A stretch of 52,733 nucleotides of DNA from Chrysophaeum taylorii (Eukaryota > Sar > Pelagophyceae > Pelagomonadales > Pelagomonadaceae). A program made the position numbers and the translations under genes. Location: contig JAQMWT010000419.1 of the NCBI GenBank assembly GCA_029834535.1, positions 1-52,733 on the forward strand. Reading direction: 5' to 3'. This document shows positions 37,701 to 46,801 of this stretch, in pieces. Position 1 is the first letter of the stretch. Each line of letters begins with the position of its first letter. The notes beneath the pieces were generated by a model that was not told where the DNA came from, did no database searches, and saw only the letters and a list, made by a program, of their open reading frames with translations.

Positions 37701-38918
37701 GTGGAGGCGAGTGACCGCGCGCGCCTCGTCGTGCGTCGAAAACGAAGAGTCGTCGTTCTCGTCGACGTGCGTGTCCTTGAGCGACGAGACGTCTTCGTCG
37801 GAGACGTCGTCGTTTATCGGGACGAAGAAACGACGTCGCGTCTCCGCTCTCTCGGCGAGGTCGGAGACCTTCGCGTCGATGCCGCAGAGCGCGTCCCGGA
37901 GACGTCGGATTCGAGCTTGGTTGTCAGGCACTTTCTTTTCGACAAGATCCGCTTCATCCTCGCACAGCAGCAGGTCGAGAGCGGATTCGACCGGTTTTGT
38001 CGCGGTCGCCTGCGGGGGCGCGACCTCCCTGGTCACCTCGGCCGGGGACGGGGGTCTCTTCTTCTTAGGGCGGGGCCTCCGCAGGGATCGACTGACGGCT
38101 CTGCGCGCGCGCGCCTCGACTTTGTCGAGTTGCCGGCGCTTGCGCTCGGCGCTCCGGGCTCTCGCGCGTCTCGACTCGGCCGCGGCCGCGCGCCGCTCGC
38201 GCCGTTGCTTTTCCATGTACTCTCGCCCCGTGGCGCGCCGCGCGACGCGGTGTTGGTGGTGTTGTTGTTGTTCTGTGGCGGCGGCTTTGGGCGGGGGTGC
38301 TGGTTCTGGTTCCACCGGCCTTTGGCGGCGAGTACGACAAAAGTCGTCCTCGTACTCCTCCTCCTCTTCGGATTCGGATTCGTTCCCCCCGCGGAGCGGC
38401 GGGAGGGGCGGCAAATCTTCGGGCTCGCGGCGGGGGGGGTGGCTGGGGGGCGGCGGCGGCGGCGGCGGGGGGGGCTCCGGCCGCGCGGGAGGCGGCTGCC
38501 GTTTCTGCTTGCGCTCGGCGGCCGCGACGGTCCTCGCGTTTGCGATCCGGACCCGAGCGCGCTGCTCGAGAAGCCGCGACCGAAGCTCTCGCTCCTCGTT
38601 CTCCGCCGCGATCCGCCGAGACCGGTCCCGCGCCACAGCCTGGCCCGCGGCTCTTCCACGCTCCGCGCGGCGTCTCTGGATTTCAGCGGGACTCACGCTC
38701 CGCGCCTTGGGCACCACCACCACCTCCTCCTTTATCATCACCGGCGCCCGAGCGCGCCGGTTCGCCGCCGAACTGCTCAGGCTCCGCAGGGCCCGCTGCC
38801 GCGCGACACGCTGGGCAGTCGTCGCCTCCTCGGCGTACTTCGACCTGACGGCCGGCCCTCGGAATCCGCCGCCGCCGCCGCCGGCGCCGGCGCCGGCGCC
38901 GCCTCGCATCATCATCAT
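32379..38918 (-). CDS. Very large repeat-rich coiled-coil protein with a Tudor-like module
   Basis: 2179 aa in one exon. The N-terminus (1-330) is basic with coiled coils, a Pro run and a Gly run. Residues about 419-533 hold two to three copies of a DDDDDDGDDAVEPGCCED unit. A region of mixed-charge coiled coil follows, then an EEA repeat run (about 996-1040). Residues about 1076-1134 look like a Tudor/Agenet fold (GAKVEAQFGRGDEWYPGRIS, VDVEYDDGDFE). Three 39-aa repeats (GGQWWSPEVDRMEGYDAVE...) lie at about 1533-1643 inside a wider set of DPLA-x-YDAVEEAQAP repeats (1493-1813). A Gln run (about 1980) precedes a helical C-terminal domain (2006-2179) ending SRMME. It might be a centrosomal or cytoskeletal scaffold, but I do not recognise the family. 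It starts 54 bp from the divergent MARS gene. Confidence 0.75.
33996..34316. repeat. Three 117-bp tandem repeats within the large gene
   Basis: Nearly identical units that encode the 39-aa repeat with GGQWWSPEVDRMEGYDAVE. The period of 117 bp keeps the frame. High DNA identity suggests recent expansion or gene conversion. Confidence 0.85.
35796..35930. repeat. In-frame GCC-TCC-TCG repeat (EEA repeats)
   Basis: A 9-bp unit repeated about 14 times encodes E-E-A on the minus strand. It lies next to the Tudor-like module and is likely to vary in length. Confidence 0.9.
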
Positions 38919-38972
38919 AACGTCCGCCTGGCTTCCTAGGGTTTAGGAACGAAGAACATTCTAGGTCGAAGA

Positions 38973-40577
38973 ATGCGTCGAGCTTCGTCGCTGCTGCCCG
39001 TAACAACTGCCGCCGCCGCCGCCGCCGCCCTGCGGCCGGCGTCGCCCGTGTACGTGACGACGCCGATTTACTACGTGAACGCCGAGCCGCACATCGGGCA
39101 CGCGTACACGTCGATCGCCTGCGACGCCGCGTGCCGGTTCGCGCGGCTCGACGGCTACACCACCAAGCTCGTCACGGGGACCGACGAGCACGGCCAGAAG
39201 GTCGAAGCGTCGGCGGCAGCGGCGGGGGTAGAGCCAATGGAGTTCGCGACGCGCATGTCCTCCAAGTTCCGGAGTCTCGCGGACTCGTTCGAAGTCGACT
39301 ACGACCGTTTCATCCGGACCACCGACTCGGACCATTCGGAATGCGTGAAACATTTCTGGGAAAAGCTCGAGGAAAACGGAAAAATCTATCTCGGGGCGTA
39401 CGAAGGGTGGTACTGCGTGCGCGACGAATGTTACTACGCCGAATCCGAGCTCGTCGACGGCAAGGCGCCGACCGGGGCCGACGTCGAATGGCTCGCCGAA
39501 GCGAGCTACTTCTTCAAACTTTCCGAATACCAGGACGAGTTGATTCGATTGTACGAAACGGACGAAATTCTGGTGATGCCAAAAGCGCGAAAAAACGAGG
39601 TTCTCGCGTTTTTGAAGAATCAAGACCTCCGCGATTTGTCCGTATCGAGGACGACGTTCGACTGGGGCCTTCGAGTCCCGAAAGACGACTCGCACGTCGT
39701 CTACGTCTGGATCGATGCTCTCTGCAACTATCTCACGGCTATCGGGTATCCTTCCGAGGAGTGGCGGACCTGGTGGGAGGACGTGACCCACGTTGTTGGG
39801 AAGGATATTCTCAGATTTCACGCGATTTACTGGCCCGCGCTCTGCTTGGCGGCGGGCTTGGCGCCGCCCCGAAGAATCGTCGCGCACGGCTGGTGGACAA
39901 AGGATGGCGCAAAGATATCGAAATCTCTGGGGAACACGGTGGATCCCAACGACCTCCTACGTATCTACGGCCTCGACGCGACGAGGTTTTTTTTGTTGAG
40001 CGCGGTGCCTTTTGGCTCGGACGGCGATTTCTCTCGCGCGGCTATGCTGGCTTCTGCGAACGGTTTTTTGGCCAACGCTCTCGGCAACCTCGCGCAGCGC
40101 GTCTGCACGATGCTCTTCAAACACCAAGCCCAAACTCCAGGTAGTGATGATCTCGATTCTAACGCCGACAGTCTCTTGACCGCGTGCTACGCTTTGCCGG
40201 ACGCGATGCGGCCTCGCGTGCGACACTATCGCTTCGACCTCGCTCTCCAGGAAGTCGAAGCCGTCGTGCGTGCCGCCAACCGCTACTTCGACGCGGCCGA
40301 ACCGTGGCAACTCAAAAAGTCGGACACCTCGGCCATGCTGCGCGTCCTTTCCGCCAGCCTCGAGACCCTGCGCTGCGTCGCCATCGCCTACCAGCCCTTC
40401 ATGCCCACCGCCGCGACCAGACTCCTCGACCAGCTCCAGGTCCCGCCGGATTGCCGCTCGATCGCCCACATCCATCCCGACTACCGCCTCCCCGCGGGTC
40501 TCCCCCTCTCCAAGCCCACCCCCATCTTCCCCCGCATCGACGACGAAGCGAAGCCCAAGGCAGCAGCCACTCTATAG
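38973..40577 (+). CDS. MARS2: Methionyl-tRNA synthetase, organellar (bacterial-like) type
   Basis: 534 aa. A 25-residue N-terminal extension (MRRASSLLPVTTAAAAAAAL) looks like a transit peptide for mitochondrion and/or plastid. The class I signatures are clear: YVTTPIYYVNAEPHIGHAYT (HIGH at 40-43), KLVTGTDEHGQKVE, WKDD-like region FDWGLRVPKDDSHVVYVWID, HVVGKDILRFHAIYWPA and KISKSLGN (the KMSKS loop, near 310). The anticodon-binding helices follow (LGNLAQRVCTMLF, AAEPWQLKK). Length and the absence of a C-terminal tRNA-binding fold fit the mitochondrial MARS2 group. It charges Met-tRNA. A copia element begins 30 bp after its stop, which may affect its 3' UTR. Confidence 0.95.
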   Translation: MRRASSLLPVTTAAAAAAALRPASPVYVTTPIYYVNAEPHIGHAYTSIACDAACRFARLDGYTTKLVTGTDEHGQKVEASAAAAGVEPMEFATRMSSKFRSLADSFEVDYDRFIRTTDSDHSECVKHFWEKLEENGKIYLGAYEGWYCVRDECYYAESELVDGKAPTGADVEWLAEASYFFKLSEYQDELIRLYETDEILVMPKARKNEVLAFLKNQDLRDLSVSRTTFDWGLRVPKDDSHVVYVWIDALCNYLTAIGYPSEEWRTWWEDVTHVVGKDILRFHAIYWPALCLAAGLAPPRRIVAHGWWTKDGAKISKSLGNTVDPNDLLRIYGLDATRFFLLSAVPFGSDGDFSRAAMLASANGFLANALGNLAQRVCTMLFKHQAQTPGSDDLDSNADSLLTACYALPDAMRPRVRHYRFDLALQEVEAVVRAANRYFDAAEPWQLKKSDTSAMLRVLSASLETLRCVAIAYQPFMPTAATRLLDQLQVPPDCRSIAHIHPDYRLPAGLPLSKPTPIFPRIDDEAKPKAAATL

Positions 40578-40607
40578 CCCAGCCCAGCCTAGCCTCCTAA
40601 AAATAAC

Positions 40608-40762
40608 TGTTACGAATGGAATGAGGCGTTACGACTAGCGATAAGAGAATGACGTAGGGATACTGGATACGCGTTAAACTAGCGATAAGAGAATGACGTA
40701 GGGATACTGGTATATACGTGGTGCAGGGGTAAGTGTCATAGCTTCCTCACACACACAGAGGT
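40608..40762 (-). repeat. 3' LTR of copia copy 2
   Basis: Begins TGTTACGAATGGAATGAGG. A 45-bp piece containing CTAGCGATAAGAGAATGACG occurs twice in tandem here, and once in the LTR at 45693. The inner boundary is uncertain. The 13 bases before it (CCTAAAAATAAC and neighbours) also occur at the far end of the other LTR. Confidence 0.6.
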
Positions 40763-40866
40763 GCTGGAAAAGAAAGAAAAGGAAAAAGGGGGGAAGTGAG
40801 GAAGGAGGGTCCTCACACAGGTGCTGGAAAAGAAAGAAAAGGAGAAAGGGGTAAGTAGTGAGACGC

Positions 40867-41340
40867 TCACGGAGGAGAAGCTTGAAGGAAGACGTCAGGA
40901 AAGGCATTGTGGCAAGAAAGAAAAACAACAGAGATCAGGGCGAAGATCACGAAGTGAGTGTGGTAAAGAGCACGAAGCCGGAGGAAGGAAGGAGCTTCCG
41001 TACTGCGGGTGAAAATGTCGCTAAGATTGTCAAGGCGGGGTATGTGTTTGAGATCAATGATGTGGTTGCGATGATATTCGGCGGTACTATAAAAGCGAAT
41101 GTCAATATGGCGGGTGCGCCGTGTGAGACATTGGAGACGGACTTGGGTGACGGTGGTGCTATTATCGACATACATTGGGACCGTGTGACGAGGGAGATCA
41201 AAGTCATCAAAAAGTTTGAGAAGCCAAGAGAGCTCAGCAGTAGCAGCGTAAAGAGCGACCAATTCAGCTTCAAAAGAAGAGCGGGCAAGTAAGTACTGCG
41301 AGCGGGAGCAGTAGGCTATCATAGAGCCAGCAAAAACCAG
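40867..41340 (-). pseudogene. Copia RNase H, copy 2
   Basis: Within a 199-aa frame (41466-40867): SRSQYLLARSSFEAELVALY with the catalytic Glu region, AATAELSWLLKLFDDFDLP, VPMYVDNSTTVTQV with the Asp, and RHIDIRFYSTAEYHRNHIID with DNLSDIFTRS. This is the standard copia RNase H ending. It is in a different frame from the RT, so it is disconnected by an indel near 41340. Confidence 0.85.
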
Positions 41341-42633
41341 TTGTAGAGTGGCGGTCATCAGGGTCGTCGGCCCAGCTGGAGTCGGAATGAGAACCGTTGA
41401 GATAACGCAGAGTGTAGGATAAAGCGTGCCAGTGGGTTTTACCAGGATTGTGGGAAAAACGCGCACACTGACTGACGGACCAAGTGATATCAGGGCGAGT
41501 CATGATGGAGATGAAGAGGACACAGCCAACAAGACGACGAGAAGGGATGCGTGCCATGAAAATGTGATCTGGAGAACCAGGAGTAGGACAATCAGCCGCA
41601 GAAAGATGAAGACCTTTGGGAGCGGGAGTGAGTTCGGGTTTACTGTTGATGAAGCGATGTTCGGTAAGGATTTCACGGATAGCATGGGATTGGTCAAGAG
41701 TGAGGGTTCTCCGAGGGCGATCACGCGTAATGCGAAGACCAACGTAAGAGGTGAGATCAAGTTCATTGACGTCAGTGAAAGCGCGGAAACGGAGGAAAAA
41801 GGCTTGGTAATGGCCAATGCAATGACGAGGGTGCGCCACAAGAAGATCATCAACGACCAGAACGAGACGTAGCACGACGGTAGAATTGAGCACGAGCTTG
41901 TAATGGCAAGTGTCACCAGATCCGCGGACGAAGCCACAATCATTGAGAAGGAAACGTTCCAAATAAAGCCACCAATTGCGACAAGCTTGTTTGCAACCAT
42001 ACCAAGAGCGACGGAGCTTGTAAACGATTTTGGAACCATCGGTGGGTTGGCGAGGAGCATAGGCTTCGGGTGGCCAGACATAGATGTCTTCGTCAATGGG
42101 AGCTTGAATAAAAGCGGAGCTGACATCCAACTTGTGCAAATCCCAGTCATGAACAGCGACAAAGGTTAGAAAGAAACGGATCGTGACGATGTTGGCAACC
42201 GGTGAGTAGGTGTCATGATAATCAATGTCGTGAACCTGGGTGTAACCGCGGACGACGAGGCGAGCCTTGTACGATTTGAAGCGGCCAGAGTCATACTTCT
42301 TGCGGAGGATCCACTTGAGGGTACAAATGTTGCCAGAAACATCATCATCATCGAAGGGAGGCGAACAACATCCCAGCAACCAAGCTGACCAAGGGAGCTG
42401 TGTTCTTTAGCGATGGCTTGCAACCAGCCAGGACGCTCAGGATTGGTCGGACCTAAAGCTTCACGTAAATGGGTGGAAGTAATAGTAGTTTCGTCAAGGT
42501 CTGAATACTGAGACATTTCTTCGGAAGCAGAGTAATAAACGTGTGCATGGGGATCAACAAGGGTGTTAGCTAAACAAAGGGGAAGGAAGACATAATGAAC
42601 TAACAAACGACAGCTAACAGAAGAGACATACAA
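41270..42633 (-). pseudogene. Copia reverse transcriptase, copy 2
   Basis: The core frame (42379-41270) is close to that of copy 1: KARLVVRGYTQVHDIDYHDT, LDVSSAFIQAP, LVVDDLLVAH, RPDITWSV. The N-terminal lead (TNPERPGWLQAIAKEHSSLG, QLGCWDVV) is in another frame (42633-42166). They are separated by an ATC triplet expansion near 42341-42352 and nearby indels. Joined with the separate RNase H frame, this shows that at least two frame breaks have silenced the copy. Confidence 0.85.
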
Positions 42634-42919
42634 AGAGTTACAGGAGGAAACAGAAGCGACAGAGGAAACAGAATCAACATCGTGACAGGATGAAACAGAA
42701 TCGACATTGCGTTGTTGACAAACGCCAGTATGAATGTTTGTTGGTTGTTGTAATGCGCTTTGGTCGACTTTGCGCGGTCGGCTCCTTTTGGCGCGACTTT
42801 GTTTTGCACTTTCTGTTGTTTTCTCTCTTTGGTGCTCTTTTGCACTTTCTGTTGTTTTCTCTCTTTGGTGCGTCGGAGTTTATGAGCTCGTAGAATGGTC
42901 GGTTCACGTGATGGGGTGA

Positions 42920-44359
42920 TCAGTCCCAGTGAAACCGGGGCATTCTCATCAAACACAGGGGGCAAGGGGGCAACAGCGGACAAGGGGGCAACAGCGGAAG
43001 AAGAACAGGTGACAATCGGGCAACAGCAGGAACAGGTGACAATGGGAAAACAATAGACGAGAGCTTGGAAGCGTGATTCGAGAAAGTCAGAACAACGTTG
43101 AAGTGCCTTCGGTGGTTGACATTGCAGGAAATCGGGTAAGTGAAACTGTCAGCAAAATCGAGGTCTGAAGAACAATAGCGACAAAAGTGCCTGGGATGAC
43201 GTGCGTTAGACGATTGTTGCCACTGAGGATCGCAGCGGGGCAAAGATAGCGGAAACACAGGCTGGTACATATGATGGCGGTGTACCAGACGTCTGATGAG
43301 AACGCGTTGCCTTTGGGCAGGTATGTTGTACGGTGACCAGGTTATGACGATGGTCGGAGGCGACTGAAGCAAAATCAGGCGTAAACAGGGTTGATGCGAA
43401 CTTTGGGTGTTTGGTTGTTGTGGCGCGAGCAAGTTGCCATGGGCACGACCGCGTCCTGTAAGCGAAGATGGAAGACTTCGGACGCGCCAGCGGTGTAAGG
43501 AACGAACACGGGTAGACCAGGCTGCTGTATGCCAGCCTGCTGTGACAGATAAGAAAGTGGCCCGTTTTCGCATTCGCAAGAACGAAGTTGCCATATGGGC
43601 CAACGTTGGAGGAGCAAGCGGCGAGCTTCGCGCGTCATACTCGAATAGACTGCGGTAGAAGTTGGCGACAGTGGCAAAACAGTTGTGGCACGTAAGAACG
43701 TTGCAGATAGCTTGCAGATAGCGTCGCGGGTGCTGAGCACGGAATTCACGTCGATAGCAAAACCGAATTTTAAAGGTCAGAAAAGCGGCGAAAAAGCGAT
43801 AGTGCGTGAAGGAGAACCACAACATTGTGCTGATACCGTAGACGAAGAAGCCGAAGAACACAGCAAAGAAGCGTCGGTCCAGGATCCCGAAGATGAGCGA
43901 TCCAACCACATAGGAAGCACGAAAACTGCGCACGCGAAAAATTGACAGGCACAGCTTAGTTGTGGCAGGTGAAATGCGCGATGGAACGTGATTCGCTGGT
44001 TTTACCAAAACCGACAAGCACAACGAGGAGTGGATCAACGAATAGGTGAAAATGCACAACGGGGAGTGGATCAACGAATAGGTGAAAATGCACAACGGGG
44101 AGTGGATCAACGAATAGCTGAAAATGCACAACGGGGAGTGGAGCAACGAATAGCTGAAAATGCACAACGGGGAGTGGAGCAAAGAATAGGCAAAATACAG
44201 AACGAGGAGGGGAGCAACGACGAGGTGAAAAGACAGAACGAGGAGAGGAGCAACGACGAGGTGAAAAGACAACGAGGAGGGGAGCAACGACGAGGTGAAA
44301 AGACAGAACGAGGAGAGGAGCAACGACGAGGGGAAAATACAGAACGAGGGGTGGAGCAA
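42920..44359 (-). pseudogene. Copia copy 2 long open frame over gag-pol linker
   Basis: 479 aa on the minus strand. The N-terminal third is encoded by the 33-36 bp minisatellite (SSLLPSSFC/SLLHSPLCIFSY-type repeats). The rest corresponds to 1894-2679 of copy 1 (CHNCFATVANFYRSLFEYD, HPRHFCRYCSSDLDFADSF). No known domain. The repeat part is open in more than one frame, so translation is uncertain. Confidence 0.35.
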
Positions 44360-44380
44360 CGAATAGCGGAAAATACAGAA
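43998..44380. repeat. 33-36 bp minisatellite in copia copy 2
   Basis: About ten units with GTGGATCAACGAATAGGTG, GAGGAGCAACGACGAGG and related variants, grouped into two sub-blocks by variant. Copy 1 has about four units at 2913-3065. Confidence 0.85.
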
Positions 44381-45088
44381 CGAGGCGCCTGTGCAATGGG
44401 AGCTAAAAACAAAAACGAGGGGCTTCCGTGGGATGGGGTTGTTGATGTGCCTGCATCAGACATTCGGCGGTACACACGCTGACTTGGAATTATCTTGATT
44501 GGCAGAAAGGTGCAAAGATGATAAGATAGAGAATCGGGAAGTGTATGTGAGACGGTGGGTGTGGCCGTTTAAGGCGGTGAAGGGGGGTGTAATAGGTGGT
44601 GGTATTAAGAAAAGCGGCGGGGTGGAACTAGAATCAGTCAAGGTGGGAGTAGGCATAGGAGCAGAAAAGGTAGTGTTAGTGGTGGTGGGTTTGGGTTGGT
44701 GTTGTTGGGTGTTTTTGGAGTCATTGGAAGTGTTGCGCTGTTGAGAAGAACGGCGATGGTGGGTAGGGCGTTGTCGTGGAATAGCTAGGAACTTTGAAAC
44801 TTGCGGCAGTCCCCCTTAAAGTGATCCTTCTAGCCGGCAAAAGGACATCGGGTAGTGCGTCGGAATCGAGTAGAGCCAGGTTGTTGGGAAAGGGGAGAGT
44901 CTAGGGTAGGTCAGTTGGAAGAGTCTGAAGTCGTGGCTGACGACGCGGCGGATAGCGCGGCGGAAGTGGTTGTGCATGCCATCGAAATTGATTGTTGTTG
45001 AACTTATCAAGGGTACAACCACATTCATCGGTACGAAACGCAAGACGATAAAACAAAGCCAGTAAGGCTTGAAGCACGATGCACGTAG

Positions 45089-45640
45089 TCAAATGCGAGG
45101 ACACACTCGAGGGTGCGTCAGATCAGGCAGAATGTCGAGCAGCTTGAACTCCGGTGATTGGTACAGTGCCGAGCAACTTGAACGCCGGTGATAGGTACAA
45201 TGCCGAGCAACTTGTATACTCCGATGATGAACTTGTTGAGGAAGTTCGCTACGCGATCCCCACGGCCCATGTAGACATCGGTAATGCGCTTGTAAAGAAA
45301 GTCGCGTGAAGTTCATGTCGCGGTTTTCATGGATATCAACGTTGTTGCTTGACGCGAAATTCGCCTTCAGAGCAGCGAGATGCTGAGAAATTCTTCTTCA
45401 GAGCAGCGAGATGCTGAGATGCTAGTCCAAGGATCGTTGGTCGAGACAATGTGATCGCCGGTGGAGATGATCATGTTCTCAAGACGACGTGTCATTGGTG
45501 GGAAAAAAAAAAATGTCGCTCACCGCTGAAAAAAGCATCAAGTTTTTGCGAAAAAAAGCTTGCTATCTTGAATTTCGATCGAGGACATGATAGACGACAA
45601 CGAACCGAACACGTAGCAATGAACTGAAGCCGAGGAGGAG
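45089..45640 (-). pseudogene. Copia gag-like region, copy 2
   Basis: Counterpart of 3495-4250. The frame from about 45312 down reads RDFLYKRITDVYMGRGDRVA and continues NFLNKFIIGVYKLLGIVPIT before a stop. The start MSSIEIQDSKL is near 45585. AAAA and GATGCTGAG indels break the frame. The gag call rests on place and on an F-x-x-x-I-x-D-like helix content. Confidence 0.45.
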
Positions 45641-45692
45641 TCGCCGCGAAGGCAAGCACAGGTTCGATCGAAACGAACGAACACTGCTGCCA

Positions 45693-45859
45693 TGTTAGGA
45701 ATGGAATGAGGCGTTAGACTAGCGATAAGAGAATGACGTAGGGATACTGGATACGTGGTGCAGGGGTAAGTGTGATAACTAACTAACTGACTAACTAACT
45801 TCAGACCTCTCCCGAGCATGGGGTGCAGGGGTAAGTGTCATAGCTTCCTAAAAATAACA
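45693..45859 (-). repeat. 5' LTR of copia copy 2, with adjoining primer-binding site
   Basis: Starts TGTTAGGAATGGAATGAGG and may end at TAACA (45859). It contains an (AACT)n insertion (45777-45801) and two partial copies of GGTGCAGGGGTAAGTGT. On the minus strand its end CA is followed by TGGCAGCAGTG (45692 downward), a likely primer-binding site. It ends about 33 bp before the rhomboid ATG. Confidence 0.65.
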
Positions 45860-45891
45860 ATAGCCTCGATCAATCAATCATCTATCAGCGA

Positions 45892-46800
45892 ATGTTGTCT
45901 TCTTGTTCATCACGTTCTTACTTGGAGTTCTGCTTGGCGTTCTCGCCCGTGCTGATTGCGCAGCTCCTCGTCCCGACGATGAGCTCGGCGCACGGCAGAG
46001 AGCAGCAGTCGATCGGGTTGGCGTTGAGTCCGTCGACGCTCTACAGACATTTCGTGTATTCGAAAGACGCCGTGCGGCGCGGCCGTTGGTGGACGGCTTT
46101 GACCTACATGCTCTGCCACGCCGACTACGCCCACCTCGCCTCGAATACCCAGTGCCTCGTGCTCTGCGGGCCCGCGGCTCTGGGTATCCTCGGATATCCA
46201 GGGGCCATCGCCACCTACGCGGCCGCGGGTATCTTCGGCGCGCTCGACCTTCCGCGACTCTACGACCTTCAGCTCGAACGATTTTTTGCGACGGGCTGGC
46301 GCCACTTTTGGCGATCTGTCACGGAGCCATTCTTGTCGCGGCGCCACACGGTCCCCATCGTCAAGGCCGCGGCCGAGTCGTTCGGGGTGGCCACCAGAGC
46401 GATCGACGGAGTCGCGACCAGAATAGCCAATTCCCTCGCCACAGATTTGGCCTCGAACCGACGCCTCATCGGGGCATCGGCCGGCGTCAGCGCCTTTTTG
46501 ATGCTCGATGCCTGCGCCTCCATCGAGCAGTGTGTGTCTCTGGTTGCTCGCGGCTCGGGGCTCGAGGAGGTAGCGGTTCTCCTCCTCCACGCCCTCGGGG
46601 CGGCCCACTACTTTACCACGGAGGCCTCGAGGACCTACATGGGCGCTGCCCCGGGAGTCGACCACGCGGCCCACCTCAACGGCGCGGCCTGTGGTCTCAT
46701 CGCCTTTGCCATCGCCAAGGCGCGCTCCCTCTACCGCCGCCGCCGCCGCCGCCGAGATGATAGTAGTAGATGGAAAGGCGCCTCCCCCCGAGGAGTATAA
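45892..46800 (+). CDS. Rhomboid-family intramembrane protease
   Basis: 302 aa with six or seven hydrophobic segments. Diagnostic parts are RWWTALTYMLCHADYAHLAS followed by N (the H-x-x-x-x-H-x-x-x-N-type element of TM2), GASAGVSAF with the catalytic Ser (GxSxG), and DHAAHLNGAACG with the catalytic His in the last core helix. Rhomboids cut membrane proteins inside the bilayer. The long stretch between TM2 and GASAG (about 90 residues, including a basic segment) is larger than in most family members. Organelle is uncertain; the N-terminus is hydrophobic and not a clear transit peptide. The copia LTR lies 33 bp upstream, so the native promoter or 5' leader has been displaced. Its stop is 1 bp from the convergent LTN1 stop. 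Confidence 0.85.
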   Translation: MLSSCSSRSYLEFCLAFSPVLIAQLLVPTMSSAHGREQQSIGLALSPSTLYRHFVYSKDAVRRGRWWTALTYMLCHADYAHLASNTQCLVLCGPAALGILGYPGAIATYAAAGIFGALDLPRLYDLQLERFFATGWRHFWRSVTEPFLSRRHTVPIVKAAAESFGVATRAIDGVATRIANSLATDLASNRRLIGASAGVSAFLMLDACASIEQCVSLVARGSGLEEVAVLLLHALGAAHYFTTEASRTYMGAAPGVDHAAHLNGAACGLIAFAIAKARSLYRRRRRRRDDSSRWKGASPRGV

Positions 46801-46801
46801 T

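Larger units (their letters stand above)
40608..45859 (-). mobile_element. Ty1/copia-type LTR retroelement, copy 2 (decayed)
   Basis: Same family and orientation as 80-4412. LTR-like repeats lie at 40608 to about 40760 and 45693-45859, starting TGTTA and perhaps ending TAACA. Their outer parts differ from those of copy 1; the inner part with GTGGTGCAGGGGTAAGTG is shared. This copy keeps the RNase H that copy 1 lost, but lacks about 46 bp at the RT-RNase H joint that copy 1 has. Frames are broken at several points. It fills the gap between the MARS2 gene and the rhomboid gene. Confidence 0.8.

Noticed and set aside
35949..38939. Plus-strand open frame of 996 aa antisense to the 2179-aa gene
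   Set aside because: Its sequence is the mirror of the acidic and basic repeats of the sense gene (runs of Ile, Leu, Val, Arg) with no domain. GC-rich codon bias and in-frame repeats keep the antisense frame open. The sense frame is longer and has a Tudor-like fold.
40595..40607. 13-bp match (CCTAAAAATAAC) at both outer ends of copia copy 2 as target-site duplication
   Set aside because: It is longer than the 4-6 bp usual for copia elements, and on one side it may belong to the LTR end. The boundary is unresolved.
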